From NCBI RefSeq assembly GCF_028331445.1, contig NZ_JAQMHX010000011.1:1-64000 (forward strand): a DNA stretch of 64,000 nucleotides, read 5' to 3'. Position numbers and translations under genes: made by a program. The stretch comes from Candidatus Phyllobacterium onerii (lineage in GTDB: Bacteria; Pseudomonadota; Alphaproteobacteria; Rhizobiales; Rhizobiaceae). The notes under the pieces were generated by a model. The model was not told the origin of the DNA. It did no database searches and saw only the letters and a list, made by a program, of their open reading frames with translations. Positions 1-8,642 of the stretch are shown one piece after another (positions within the stretch are counted from its first letter, which is position 1; every line of letters starts with the position of its first letter).

Positions 1-2
1 CT

Positions 3-433
3 CCGGGCGAAGCATTGATGCACAAGCTGCGCATGTTCGACAGGGAAGGTCCGCTTTCATTGCACGGATTTGCAGGCTCGGGTGCCGACTGGCTGCCGGA
101 ATACCGGGACACGACGACGGCGAAACGATCGTCTGCTCATCACACAAGATAGCGGGTCCCCAGACCAACGACGTCATCTTCCAGTTGCGGAAGAAGAAGA
201 TCGACAAGGTCATTCTTGCCGGGATGGCGGCCAATTTTTGTGTCGAATCGCACTTGCGCGATTTCGTTGAGCACGGTTTCGAAGTTGCCGTCGTTCGCGA
301 CGCCACCGCGGGTAGCAAACTGCCGGAGGGCGATGCCTACCGGGCTGCCCTGGTTAACTTCCGCTGGTTTGCCAACGCAGTCTGGACGACGGCAACCACG
401 GTGGAAAAGCTGAACAGCGCCCGAGACCGGTAA
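3..433 (+). pseudogene. Isochorismatase-like cysteine hydrolase, 5'-truncated by window and frameshifted
   Basis: This is the C-terminal part of a cysteine hydrolase of the isochorismatase-like family. One frame runs from the window edge and reads MHKLRMFDREG and GADWLPEYRD. Near position 112 the homologous reading moves to another frame (DDGETIVCS, then GMAANFCVESHLRDF) and continues to the stop at 431-433. The AANFCVES block carries the cysteine context typical of this family. The shift of one reading frame breaks the protein, so this is most likely a pseudogene unless it is a sequencing error. The 5' end lies outside the window, so the full length and the substrate cannot be judged. Confidence 0.72.
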
Positions 434-680
434 CGCGTCGCAACGAAAGGAGCAAAGGCATGCATGACATAGAGACCACCGACAAAGCAGTGTGGCAACT
501 GCGCCCATTTGGAGGAAGCGCAACGTTTTTCAGATGTCGTCGGACCTTTGCCATTGATTTTGAACGATCAGAGGTTTGGGATTTTGGTCAGATCGTCCAA
601 ACCCCGCTGCTTCGCTTCAATCCGGCAAATGACGCCAAGCGTTAACGTTGACCAGACGAATCAAATTCGGAACAGATGTC

Positions 681-1175
681 ATGCCGGATCCGATACCAGC
701 GCACTTGGTGAAATATGCAGTCACCGTCTCTTTCGGATTGTTGGCGGTCGCCACCTGCAACATCAGTCCGGCCAATGGAAATGATGCAATGGAGAATGCT
801 GTGAGATTGACAAGTTCCTTCAGCTATTCCGACACGGTCAGCAGGTTGGAGTCCGCCCTCAAAGGCAAGGGCTTCACGATTTTTGCGACAATCGACCACC
901 GCGCCGCCGCCCGATCCGTAGCGCTCGAGATGCCGCCGACAACGGTCATCATCTACGGTAATCCTCTGGGTGGCACTCCGATGATGCTTGCCGCCCCGGA
1001 CTTTGCACTGGAGCTTCCCCTCAGGGTTTTGGTCCGCGAAGGCGACGATGGCAAGACATACGTGACGTTCAATCCCTCCACGACGCTCGATGGGCGACAC
1101 GGCCTGCCTTCGGGTATGGCGGAGCGCTTTGCTCCGGCCGAAAAACTCATCGCCAGCGCGATCCGAGGCGAATAG
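681..1175 (+). CDS. DUF302 family secreted protein
   Basis: A 164-residue protein with an N-terminal hydrophobic segment (residues about 8-28, ending near a Cys), consistent with export. The body matches the DUF302 pattern: a segment starting FSYSDTVSRLESALKGKGFTI, an alternating strand/helix core, and VIIYGNP followed by ALELPLRVLVRE. DUF302 proteins are small alpha/beta proteins of unknown biochemical role, often found near thiol or heavy-metal genes. An upstream start at 648 is possible; I prefer 681 because it places the hydrophobic segment near the N-terminus. The gene sits just upstream of a broken sulfite-oxidase-type cytochrome gene, which hints at an old sulfur-related cluster (inference). 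Confidence 0.8.
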   Translation: MPDPIPAHLVKYAVTVSFGLLAVATCNISPANGNDAMENAVRLTSSFSYSDTVSRLESALKGKGFTIFATIDHRAAARSVALEMPPTTVIIYGNPLGGTPMMLAAPDFALELPLRVLVREGDDGKTYVTFNPSTTLDGRHGLPSGMAERFAPAEKLIASAIRGE

Positions 1176-1213
1176 GCGCGAGCCGATCTTCAACGCCGAG
1201 AGGATTAAATCAG

Positions 1214-1592
1214 TGACTCCAGCCGAGAAGGCAAGATCTCTCGCAGGAACTTCCTCATCGCCTCGGCAGGCGCGGCCGGTGCAGTCATTTCAGCCAATGC
1301 CGCCGCCGACAGTCTTGCCGATGTTCCTGCGAGGGCGGTCGGGCCGGTGTCCGGAGATGCGAGCGGTCGGAATATCCGGACGACACCGCAGAGTTCCGCC
1401 CCGGTCCGGGTATCAAGCCGCGCAGGATAATTGCACGGGATGTCACTCGGCAGACTACATCACCACACAGCCGCCAAAGATGGAAGAGACCTTCTGGCGT
1501 GCGGAGGTCACCAAAATGATAAAGGCCTACCACGCCCATTCAACAAAACCGACGTCGAAGCGATTTTCAACTATCTCAACGAAAGCAACTAA
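1214..1592 (+). pseudogene. Remnant of a SorAB-type sulfite dehydrogenase (Tat leader plus cytochrome c)
   Basis: Pieces of a redox system are readable in three frames. After a GTG at 1214 preceded by a GAGAGG ribosome site, a shifted frame gives a twin-arginine leader (SRRNFLIASAGAAGAVIS, from 1239). Near 1385 the homologous reading moves frame again into DDTAEFRPGPG and then a c-type heme site, NCTGCHSADY (Cys-X2-Cys-His). Near 1530 it shifts once more to PFNKTDVEAIFNYLNESN before the stop at 1590. The heme segment resembles the small cytochrome subunit (SorB) of periplasmic sulfite dehydrogenase, and the Tat leader resembles the molybdopterin subunit (SorA). The large catalytic domain is missing, so I read this as a deletion-fused and frameshifted relic. 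Confidence 0.6.
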
Positions 1593-1624
1593 GTGACTTC
1601 AAGCAACCGATATGCGGGGTCCAT

Positions 1625-2038
1625 ATGTCGAAATACACTTTCACGTTTCTCAGCATCACATTGTTTATGTTGCAACTTTCTCCTTCGTCTTCCCAAGAGA
1701 CACTTACCTCGATGAACCAGGTTTCCGTCGCGTTGCAAAGATGCTGGAGCAAAACGGCGTTCGCCCAGCATGACGCGTCGGTTACATTACGCTTCAGCTT
1801 CAAGAGAGATGGCACATTGATCGGTCGGCCGCAGCCTTCCGCTATCGTATTTAGCGGTAGTCCAGACCAAAGACGCGCGTTCGTCGACGCAGCGATCAGG
1901 GCAGTCAACCAATGTTTGCCTCTGGATTTTTCGCCCAAGATTGTCGACGGCGTTCCCGGCCGGGTTTTCTCGATGGAGTTCCGTTCCAACGGGGCATGTC
2001 TCGAGCAATGCAGCTACGACGAGTCCTTGGTGCCGTGA
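1625..2038 (+). CDS. Secreted protein with TonB/TolA C-terminal-like domain
   Basis: A 137-residue protein with a clear Sec-type signal peptide (residues 1-24, MSKYTFTFLSITLFMLQLSP, ending SSSQ). The mature part has the pattern seen in the periplasmic C-terminal domains of TolA/TonB-like proteins: an early LQRCW, then VTLRFSFKRDGTLIGRP, a helix with AFVDAAIRAVNQCLPL, and a final beta strand. Two Cys pairs suggest disulfides. It stands alone after the cytochrome relic and before a gene-poor stretch. Its function is unknown; assignment is to fold type only. Confidence 0.65.
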   Translation: MSKYTFTFLSITLFMLQLSPSSSQETLTSMNQVSVALQRCWSKTAFAQHDASVTLRFSFKRDGTLIGRPQPSAIVFSGSPDQRRAFVDAAIRAVNQCLPLDFSPKIVDGVPGRVFSMEFRSNGACLEQCSYDESLVP

Positions 2039-2305
2039 TTGGAACACCGCTCAGCTGCGCAGTGAGTTGCCGCGGTCGCAAAACGCGTCCTCGGCACTGA
2101 ACTATCTGATGCCGCACGACGTTTGGGAAAATGAGCGTCGGCCGTTTACGGCCAACTTCCGACGCGGAATAGAAAAATGGCACCTTTTCTACATAGAACG
2201 TCGTGCGGTCGGACTTATCCGCCCGACAGGGCCCCGGTGGTGTTCTGACAACGGCAAGCTCCTCTTATTCGTCACTGGCTGGCATCTCCCGTTCTGATAT
2301 CGTAA

Positions 2306-2509
2306 CTTCGGACGCAAGGTGCGACCGCGGTGGCGGGCTCGGACGACCTTTTGGATAGACGGCTGATAAAGGTCGGCGATAAACCTGTTGTCGTCGTGAC
2401 TGGAACGGGTATCAACTGCGCAAATACGATTGCAGACTATATGGCGAAACGAAGCGGTATTGCACAGGCCTGGAATTGGAGGATTAAAGTATGTCCCCAT
2501 CCATCTTAA
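2306..2509 (+). pseudogene. C-terminal fragment of a threonine-synthase-like PLP enzyme (tentative)
   Basis: An open frame of 67 codons preceded directly by an in-frame stop and with no credible start. It reads TAVAGSDDLLDRRLIKVGDKPVVVVTGTG in short blocks, which resembles the last helix and strand of fold-type II PLP enzymes such as threonine synthase, where a small helix is followed by a glycine-rich TGTG phosphate-loop neighbourhood. It then ends with MAKRSGIAQAWNWRIK. No upstream part of such an enzyme is visible nearby. I regard it as a gene relic; family identification is weak. The flanking 2039-2305 and 2510-2751 hold nothing I can assign. Confidence 0.35.
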
Positions 2510-2751
2510 ACAGCCCTGTCCTGCCCGCCCCCGGTGGTTATAATTCGCATGTTTGTGTATTCGGCAAACGGTCTATGTGTCCCGGTCTCGCCAGGGGCGG
2601 TTGCCGAAAGTCGAAACCTGGACCGGAGCCGATTTAGGAATTCGCGATGTATGTTCCGGCGATGCGCTTTGCGTCCAATAAGCGCTGGAGTGTATGATCC
2701 ATATTGCCCGAACTCGAAGTGAGTGTCTCGTTGTCCCGGAAGAAAACTCTC

Positions 2752-3207
2752 ATGCCGCTCGAACTGCAATGGCCTCCTCTCTCGCCGATCCGAACCGGCT
2801 GGCGGGGGCGATGCCCGCGCTGCGGAATGGGTCACCTTTTTCAGGGATTTCTGACCCTCAGACCCCAATGCGAGGTATGTGAACTCGACTACTCGTTCGC
2901 CGATCCGGCAGACGGTCCGGCGTTTTTCATCATGATGTTCGGTTGCCTTCCGAGCATGCTGTTCGCCGTCTGGCTGCAGACAGCCTACCAGCCGGCGCTC
3001 TGGATTCATCTGTTCACAAGCCTGCCGCTGCTGCTCGTGACGTGCCTTTTGCCGTTGCGGCCGGTGAAGGGATGGTTGGTGAACAGCCAATACTTCCACA
3101 AGGCACAGGAGGGTTCGATCGACAGGGACTGGCAAGGAAAGAAAGCGACAAAACATCCGCACGTTTTGCGGACTGATGCGCCGGAGATGCCGGGCGAAGA
3201 GCGTTGA
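2752..3207 (+). CDS. DUF983 family zinc-ribbon membrane protein
   Basis: A 151-residue DUF983 protein. Near the N-terminus it carries two Cys pairs (CPRCG and CEVCELDY, about residues 21-47) forming a zinc-ribbon-like motif, followed by the family signature FADPADGPAFF and two transmembrane helices (about 60-80 and 84-105). Family members are small inner-membrane proteins of unknown function, often near cytochrome oxidase genes. The start at 2752 matches the usual family N-terminus; an upstream ATG at 2704 is in frame but would add non-homologous residues. It opens a three-gene run (30 nt and 19 nt gaps). Two decayed copies of this gene lie at 17.7 and 21.0 kb. Confidence 0.82.
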   Translation: MPLELQWPPLSPIRTGWRGRCPRCGMGHLFQGFLTLRPQCEVCELDYSFADPADGPAFFIMMFGCLPSMLFAVWLQTAYQPALWIHLFTSLPLLLVTCLLPLRPVKGWLVNSQYFHKAQEGSIDRDWQGKKATKHPHVLRTDAPEMPGEER

Positions 3208-3237
3208 CGAACCAATTACACGGATAGGAAAACTGAG

Positions 3238-3702
3238 ATGACCGCCATCATAGCCCCTCCCTTCACGCTCGACAGCGCGATCCGAAAGGTTCGCCTTGCC
3301 GAAGACGGATGGAATTCACGCGACCCGCAGCGCGTGTCCCTCGCCTATACGGAAGACAGCAGATGGCGAAACCGCTCAGAATTCGCCACCGGCAGGGGCG
3401 AAATCGTCGCGTTCCTTGCCCGAAAATGGGCTATGGAACTCGACTACCGGCTGATCAAGGAACTGTGGGCATTCAACGAGAACCGGATTGCCGTCCGCTA
3501 TGCCTATGAATGGCATGACGACAGCGGCAACTGGCTGCGTTCCTACGGCAACGAGAACTGGGAATACGATGCAGCGGGCCTTATGCAACGGCGTTTTGCC
3601 TGCATCAATGATCTGCCCATAACCGAAACCGACCGCAAGTTTCGTTGGCCTCTCGGCCGTCGCCCGGACGATCATCCGGGATTGTCGGCGCTCGATCTTT
3701 GA
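3238..3702 (+). CDS. DUF1348 / SnoaL-like NTF2-fold protein
   Basis: A 154-residue protein of the DUF1348 family, an NTF2/SnoaL-like alpha+beta cone fold. Diagnostic blocks are the N-terminal helix [17 protein letters not shown], the [16 protein letters not shown] segment, [19 protein letters not shown], and the strands [16 protein letters not shown] and [13 protein letters not shown]. It ends with the typical [11 protein letters not shown] and [10 protein letters not shown]. Members are presumed small-molecule binding or catalytic proteins with no firmly established reaction. It has an ATG start after a GATAGGAAA region and is 19 nt from the next gene, so it is probably co-transcribed with the flavoprotein. 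Confidence 0.85.
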   Translation: MTAIIAPPFTLDSAIRKVRLAEDGWNSRDPQRVSLAYTEDSRWRNRSEFATGRGEIVAFLARKWAMELDYRLIKELWAFNENRIAVRYAYEWHDDSGNWLRSYGNENWEYDAAGLMQRRFACINDLPITETDRKFRWPLGRRPDDHPGLSALDL

Positions 3703-3721
3703 TCCCAATGAGAGGCCCCCC

Positions 3722-4912
3722 GTGATCGCCGAACCAGCCTCCGATCCTGTCGCCGTCGCTGCGTCGCTCATGCCGTTCCTCCGCTCGCAGATTGCCGAGA
3801 CGGACACCCTTGCGCGGCTTCCTGATGCGACGGTTGCAACACTTGAAGAACGCCATCTCTTCGACATGCTCGTTCCCAGGATTTACTGCGGCAGGCAAAT
3901 TCCGCTGACGACCTATATGGATGTTATCGTCGAATTGGGAAAAGGGGACGGTTCGGTCGCCTGGAACGTCGCCCTGCTCGCCATCGGCACATGGATGGCA
4001 ACCACATTCTACCCGAAGGAAGTCGTCGACGAAGTATTTGCCGCAGGCGGCAACTTTCGAACCGCGGCGGTTCTCAATCCCCGATCGGCAAAGGTGCGCA
4101 GCGCGGACGGCGGCGTCGTCATCGAGGAAGGACTGTGGGCTTTCAACAGCGGCGTCGAGCACGCAGGATGGGACGTGCTCGGCATCCCGTTCCATGACGA
4201 TGCAGGTAATGTTGTCGACCGCGGAGCGGCCCTGATTCCGGCATCGCAAGTTAAATTGGTCGATGATTGGGATACTATCGGCCTGCGCGGCAGTGGCAGC
4301 ACAACCGTCAGGGTGGCGGATGTCTTCGTTCCTACGGAGCGGATTGCACTCCTCAGCAAGGCCCGCCGCGAGAACTACGCATCGGCGTATCTGACGGGTG
4401 AACCCCTCTATCGTTTTCCGTTCGTCCCGTTTTTTGCAATCAATCTGGGCCTACCGGGTTTGGGAATGGCGAAGGCGGCGCTTGACCTCTTTCTCGAAAA
4501 ATCGCGCGGACGCGGGATCGCGTTCACGAAGTACCCTAAGCAGGACCAGGCGGCGGTCACCCACCTGCTGATAGGCGAAGTCAGCTCCAAGATCGATGCT
4601 GCGGAACTGATCTTGAAGCGTTCACTGGAAGAGCTGGAGACCACGGCGCTTTTGGGCAAGATGACGATGGAGCGCCGAACGCGCATATGGCGGGATGCCG
4701 GCTTTGCCAGCCAGCTTGTTTGGCAAGCAGTCGATCTCCTGGCGAGCGCATCCGGAGGTTCGTTCGCTCGGACGTCAGATCCCATGAACCGAATTTGGCG
4801 CGATGCGCGCGTCGCCACTCTCCACGGCGCACTCAACACCGATACGACCGACGAATTGTTCGGCCGGGTTGCAACGGGTCACGCGCCGAACAATCATCTT
4901 TTGGGCGAGTGA
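3722..4912 (+). CDS. Acyl-CoA dehydrogenase-type flavin-dependent monooxygenase
   Basis: A 396-residue protein of the acyl-CoA dehydrogenase superfamily, group D flavin monooxygenase type (relatives include HsaA and DszC oxygenase components). It shows the N-terminal helical domain (about 15-120, with GDGSVAWNVALLAIG), the central beta domain (about 125-225, with GLWAFNSGVEHAGW and GLRGSGSTTVRV), and a C-terminal helical type-2 domain. Such enzymes use reduced FMN/FAD from a separate reductase to hydroxylate aromatic or sulfur compounds; no reductase is encoded here. GTG start. Third gene of an apparent operon with the DUF983 and DUF1348 genes. The substrate cannot be told from sequence. Confidence 0.8.
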   Translation: MIAEPASDPVAVAASLMPFLRSQIAETDTLARLPDATVATLEERHLFDMLVPRIYCGRQIPLTTYMDVIVELGKGDGSVAWNVALLAIGTWMATTFYPKEVVDEVFAAGGNFRTAAVLNPRSAKVRSADGGVVIEEGLWAFNSGVEHAGWDVLGIPFHDDAGNVVDRGAALIPASQVKLVDDWDTIGLRGSGSTTVRVADVFVPTERIALLSKARRENYASAYLTGEPLYRFPFVPFFAINLGLPGLGMAKAALDLFLEKSRGRGIAFTKYPKQDQAAVTHLLIGEVSSKIDAAELILKRSLEELETTALLGKMTMERRTRIWRDAGFASQLVWQAVDLLASASGGSFARTSDPMNRIWRDARVATLHGALNTDTTDELFGRVATGHAPNNHLLGE

Positions 4913-5017
4913 TCGTGTTCGAAGAAGCGTGTCTAGTCCCAAAAATGTTCCCAAAATGATAGAAAAGCGCGTGTCCCACCATACGATAGTGATACCACCG
5001 TATAGAAGGAGCAGATC

Positions 5018-5113
5018 ATGAAGAAGACATGGACCAAACCGACAATGGGTCAGGTAGCAGCCGGTATGGAACTTTCACGTTACCTTCCAGCAGAACTTAA
5101 GGCCAAAAAGTAA
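5018..5113 (+). CDS. pqqA: Orphan PQQ precursor peptide PqqA
   Basis: A 31-residue open frame beginning MKKTWTKPT and ending RYLPAELKAKK. It contains the PqqA core GMELSRYLPAEL with the Glu and Tyr, separated by three residues, that are cross-linked by PqqE and become the PQQ cofactor skeleton. An AGGAG ribosome site sits 7 nt upstream. None of the processing genes pqqBCDEF is present in this window, so it is an extra or orphan precursor copy. It ends just before a hairpin terminator and is convergent with the cupin operon. The sequence identity is strong because start, length, motif and ribosome site all agree. Confidence 0.88.
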   Translation: MKKTWTKPTMGQVAAGMELSRYLPAELKAKK

Positions 5114-5121
5114 TTGGTACC

Positions 5122-5157
5122 GTCGCCTGAGTGATCAGTTGCGCGGGCGACTTCTTC
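5122..5157 (+). terminator. Candidate rho-independent terminator after pqqA
   Basis: The inverted repeat GTCGCC (5122-5127) and GGCGAC (5146-5151) is followed by a pyrimidine-rich run TTCTTCTGTTT. It lies between the convergent pqqA gene and the minus-strand cupin operon. The T-run is imperfect, so strength is uncertain. Confidence 0.5.
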
Positions 5158-5174
5158 TGTTTGAACAGGATCTT

Positions 5175-5519
5175 TCATCCACCCAGAATGATGTTTTCCA
5201 TCCCCTCTTCCACTTGGTCCAGGATGAGGATTTGCAACGGCTCCATTCCCGGGTTCGTTCCAGAGTGCCATTGCGCCATAGATTCGATGATGAATGCCCC
5301 GGACTGAAACGTCATCACTTTCCGTGTCTCGAGGTTTGTGACGCTCAGCGTTCCCGACAGGATGTATCCGTAGCGCGCAAACGGATGCTGGTGAGGAGGA
5401 AGTTTAGCACCCGGTTCAATTTCGAGGATTGAGACAACCACCTCAGGACTTTTCTGCGGAAGAGCGATCGGCTGGCCCGAGATGGTTTGTGTCGTTCGCA
5501 ATATCGTTCTGCTGTTCAT
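5175..5519 (-). CDS. Cupin domain protein
   Basis: A 114-residue single-domain cupin. Motif 1 is visible as PGAKLPPHQHPFARYGYILSG (two His, then the conserved G), with motif 2 near SGAFIIESMAQWHSGTN. The His-X-His pair and the later His suggest a metal site. Last gene of a minus-strand operon (SDR, MFS, GNAT, cupin) with a 19-nt gap to the GNAT gene. An upstream extension to 5657 exists in frame, but 5519 gives a normal cupin N-terminus. Small cupins of this type may act as isomerases, dioxygenases or ligand sensors; no specific reaction can be assigned. Confidence 0.82.
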   Translation of the reverse strand: MNSRTILRTTQTISGQPIALPQKSPEVVVSILEIEPGAKLPPHQHPFARYGYILSGTLSVTNLETRKVMTFQSGAFIIESMAQWHSGTNPGMEPLQILILDQVEEGMENIILGG

Positions 5520-5538
5520 CCGGTGCCCTTCTTGAACC

Positions 5539-6372
5539 CTATCTGTAATTCCAGCGGACATATGCCCGTACGAAACCCGCTTTGAGATAATTGCGGAACG
5601 AGATGTGCATATTTTCCTTGGTCGCCTCGGGTTGCCCGGTCTCCGCGGTGAATCCACCGACGCCGTTTGCGAGACCGTCCTGGATGCGCCGCGCTATCAA
5701 CGATGTCTGCGCCCCGCGGCCCCGATAGTCAGGCAGGGTCGCGTCTATCCCGAGCCAGGCCCAGTTGCCGTCGACAAAGAGTGCGCCGGCGGCCACGGGA
5801 AGAGTTCCCTCATAGGCGAGATATGTGGACCACTTTGGCCTAGCGACCAACCGGGCAAACCACGCGGAAGACGCCGATGGCAGGCCGAACCCTTTTTGCA
5901 CAACATCGCCAAAGCTCATGGCATCGTGCGGTTTAACGGACCGTACGGACAAATCACTGTTTCGCGGGGATATCGGCGTTGTCGAGTCGCGGTAAAATTT
6001 TGCCCAGCCATTGCCCTTTTTGGCCAGCCCCCTGTCGGCAGTCCAGGCGTGTATCTCTGCCGGTTGGGAGGCAGGAGAGATTTGCAGGGCCCATTGAGGA
6101 TCGGCATGGTTACGCAGCCACTCCAGCATCGCGTCGACGCTTTTTTCGCTCTCCGGTCTTTCCACTCCTATGCACATGCCTCGATTGAATTCGACGATCG
6201 GCACGCTTCGGTCGGCAAGGACAACACTGGCTCCCGATCGCTGGTACCGCAAATCAGCTGCGTCGGCATATTTCCGTGGTGCAGCGGCGAACAAATCGAG
6301 CCAGGCCTCGCGTTCGACTGTCTCAATCGATACAATGTCGATCGCGGAGATAAATCTGCTTCCACTATCCAT
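5539..6372 (-). CDS. GNAT-family N-acetyltransferase
   Basis: A 277-residue protein. The C-terminal half has GNAT features: AAGALFVDGNWAWLGIDATL (strand beta4/beta5), then the acetyl-CoA pyrophosphate-binding loop YRGRGAQTSLI (Q/RxxGxG/A form), followed by AETGQP and a final YLKAGF. The N-terminal half looks like a second, divergent GNAT domain (FNRGMCIGVE). The substrate is unknown. It is separated from the MFS gene by 16 nt and from the cupin gene by 19 nt, so it is operonic. The start at 6372 removes 37 non-homologous residues from the longest frame. Confidence 0.8.
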   Translation of the reverse strand: MDSGSRFISAIDIVSIETVEREAWLDLFAAAPRKYADAADLRYQRSGASVVLADRSVPIVEFNRGMCIGVERPESEKSVDAMLEWLRNHADPQWALQISPASQPAEIHAWTADRGLAKKGNGWAKFYRDSTTPISPRNSDLSVRSVKPHDAMSFGDVVQKGFGLPSASSAWFARLVARPKWSTYLAYEGTLPVAAGALFVDGNWAWLGIDATLPDYRGRGAQTSLIARRIQDGLANGVGGFTAETGQPEATKENMHISFRNYLKAGFVRAYVRWNYR

Positions 6373-6388
6373 AGCGAACTTTTTCCCT

Positions 6389-7636
6389 TCAGCGGTAGCG
6401 GGTCGGATCCATGTGCAAATGTTCAGGTATTTCAACCTTCGACCCATCCGGGACAAGCGGCATTTCGGACTTGAAGAGGGCAAACGCCGTCATTGCTGCG
6501 ACCAGCTCCACGAACGTGAAGACTGCGAACGCCGCTGCAAATCCGCAATTGATCAGCAGACCGAAAATCAGGCTGCCGAGGCCAAAGCCGACGAAGAGCG
6601 TGAAGACGTTCAGGCCCATGGCCTGCCCTGCCCGTTTTCCTGCAAGCGAAGTGACGATCCCCCCGAACAGTGGCTGTGTCATGTCATACCCGAGCGACAG
6701 TGTCATCGCGACGGCGGGAGCGAGCGCGAGGGGAAACTCAAAAATCAGAATGAGCCCAGCCCCGGCGCTAATACTCAGCCCCACGGGAATCAGTTTGGCC
6801 CTGCCCCAGCGGTCAGCTAATCGCCCGATCAGTGGGCCAAACAGGAATCCCGGCACACCATAGCCGAGTAGCGCCAAGCCGATTCCGACTGGCCCCAGTC
6901 CGTAGCGCCTTTCCAGATACACGCCGAGCCATGTGAAAACGCCGGAATGAAACATGGAGTTGACCAAAACATAGCCGTAAGTCCGCTTTCCGCGCGCCGA
7001 AGCCAGAAGTTGAGCGTAACCTTGGATGACGTCTCGCAACGTTCCGGAGACCCGAAGCTCCGTGGACTTCAGGATCGCTCTGTAAGGCAACAGACACAGG
7101 TGAACGACAGCACCGGCCCCGCCCACAAGGACGAACAATAGTTGCCATCCTGCATACTGGACGACCACCGCGCCTAGCGGCGATCCGAACGCCATACCGC
7201 CGGCCATTGCACCGAACAGCCAACCGAGCGCCCTACCCCGCTCTTCATACGGGTAAAGCCTGCCGACCAGTGCGAGCGCCATGGGAACGACGCCGCTAGC
7301 GCAAAGCCCCGTCACGATCCGCCATGCCGTGAGCTGTTCGATCGATCGCGACGTTGCCGTCAGCATCGTAAGAACCACGAATGCGCTCAAGGACATAAAT
7401 ACAATGCGCTGGATGCCAAATCTGTCTGCGAGAACTCCGTAGACGAGAGTGGCGATCCCATAGGGAACCAAATAGGCAGGAACAATCAAACCGACGGTTT
7501 GGACAGATGTGCCGAACACAGCGGAAAGCGCCGGGATGATCGGTGCAACCATATACCCTTGGAAAAATATGATAAACGTTGCCGCTGCAAGCACACGAAG
7601 CAACCGCTCTCGACTGTGATTGTCGATCAGATCCAA
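6389..7636 (-). CDS. MFS transporter
   Basis: A 12-helix major facilitator protein of about 415 residues. Recognisable parts are helix 1 (AAATFIIFFQGYMVAPIIPAL), the loop 2-3 motif YGVLADRFGIQR (MFS motif A), RIVTGLCASGVVPMA in helix 4, and the second-half repeat GRLADRWGRAKLIPVG. No ATG lies at the expected N-terminus. The best start is a TTG at 7636, 1 nt after the stop of the SDR gene, which implies translational coupling. An upstream ATG at 7822 would read through the SDR coding region and is unlikely. An efflux or uptake role is open; the neighbours (SDR, GNAT, cupin) suggest a small-molecule detoxification or modification operon. Confidence 0.85.
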   Translation of the reverse strand: MDLIDNHSRERLLRVLAAATFIIFFQGYMVAPIIPALSAVFGTSVQTVGLIVPAYLVPYGIATLVYGVLADRFGIQRIVFMSLSAFVVLTMLTATSRSIEQLTAWRIVTGLCASGVVPMALALVGRLYPYEERGRALGWLFGAMAGGMAFGSPLGAVVVQYAGWQLLFVLVGGAGAVVHLCLLPYRAILKSTELRVSGTLRDVIQGYAQLLASARGKRTYGYVLVNSMFHSGVFTWLGVYLERRYGLGPVGIGLALLGYGVPGFLFGPLIGRLADRWGRAKLIPVGLSISAGAGLILIFEFPLALAPAVAMTLSLGYDMTQPLFGGIVTSLAGKRAGQAMGLNVFTLFVGFGLGSLIFGLLINCGFAAAFAVFTFVELVAAMTAFALFKSEMPLVPDGSKVEIPEHLHMDPTRYR

Positions 7637-7637
7637 A

Positions 7638-8630
7638 CTACAACTCCAACGTCGTTCCGGACAGGCGTTCACTGAGATCCCAGAGCTTTTCGGCGTCTTG
7701 GGGGCTGACCGCCCACGGCAGTACGCCGCCGCGGTCGAGACCGCCGTTCGTTGACGGCTTTGAAGGGTCCGCAAGGTTGGCGACATCACAGTTTTCGCAG
7801 TAAACGCCGCCAATACCGTCAAGCTGGGGACTGGTCGCGCACCAGATAGTGGTCGCGGTACCCTGTTCGACAGTCTTTATGTCGTTAGCAGGATCGATAC
7901 GAACCTTGCCGATTTCATCGAAGATTCCGAAAGCGGCGATCTCATCGTGAGAGAGATGGCGGGCGAGTTCAGTAAGAATTCCGCCAGGATGTACCGCGAA
8001 CGCTGTGATGCCGTGGCTCTCCGCTTTGGCATTCAACGCCACGGCAAAAAGGATGTTTGCTGTCTTCGACTGCCCATAGGCGGTCCATTTATTGTACTCC
8101 CGGCGCTCAAAATTCGGATCTTCAAAATCGACTCCGGAAAGTTGGTAGCCGCGGGATGACAGCGATACCACCCTTGCAGTCTTTGCACGCGTTAGCCCCG
8201 GCCACAGCCGGTTGACCAGCTGGAAATGACCGAGATGGTTCGTCGAAAACTGCGCTTCATATCCTCGCCCGTCCCTCAACAACGGACTTGCCATGATGCC
8301 GGCATTGTTGATGAGAATGTGCAGGGGCCGTTCCGTCCTATTGAATCGGAAGGCAAAGATGTCGATCGAGGCGGGGTCCATTAGATCGAGCGGTTCGATT
8401 TCGACATTTGCAATGCCCTGCAGTGCTTCCCGCGCCTGCCCAACCCGCCGCGCCGGCACGAGGACGGTGGCCCCGGCGTTTGCCAGAACCCGGGTCGTCT
8501 CAAGCCCGAGACCGCTATAACCGCCGGTCACCACGGCGATCTTGCCGCGAAGGTCCGTGTCGCCGATCGCCTGGGTTGCCGTTGTTTCCGGCCCGAAGCC
8601 GGAGCCGACCGAAACCTGTTTGCTGGACAC
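7638..8630 (-). CDS. Short-chain dehydrogenase/reductase
   Basis: A 330-residue SDR of the oxidoreductase/retinol-dehydrogenase-like group. It shows the Rossmann glycine motif TGGYSGLG (about residues 35-42), LINNAGIM, the catalytic Ser in SLSSRGYQ and the YGQSK active-site Tyr/Lys. These are all the residues needed for NAD(P)-dependent alcohol/ketone conversion. First gene of the minus-strand operon. Its ATG lies 28 nt downstream of the last hairpin of a structured leader shared with the cbtBA locus, so its expression may be controlled by that leader. Substrate unknown. Confidence 0.88.
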   Translation of the reverse strand: MSSKQVSVGSGFGPETTATQAIGDTDLRGKIAVVTGGYSGLGLETTRVLANAGATVLVPARRVGQAREALQGIANVEIEPLDLMDPASIDIFAFRFNRTERPLHILINNAGIMASPLLRDGRGYEAQFSTNHLGHFQLVNRLWPGLTRAKTARVVSLSSRGYQLSGVDFEDPNFERREYNKWTAYGQSKTANILFAVALNAKAESHGITAFAVHPGGILTELARHLSHDEIAAFGIFDEIGKVRIDPANDIKTVEQGTATTIWCATSPQLDGIGGVYCENCDVANLADPSKPSTNGGLDRGGVLPWAVSPQDAEKLWDLSERLSGTTLEL

Positions 8631-8642
8631 GTTAATGGTCCT

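Noticed and set aside
2039-2300. Possible transposase remnant (SALNYLM...ERRPFTANFRRGIEKW)
   Set aside because: Vague resemblance to IS66-type transposase C-termini, but alignment by eye was too weak to call.
2506-3162. Minus-strand frame of 218 codons opposite DUF983
   Set aside because: Antisense to the conserved zinc-ribbon membrane protein, with biased composition and no motif.
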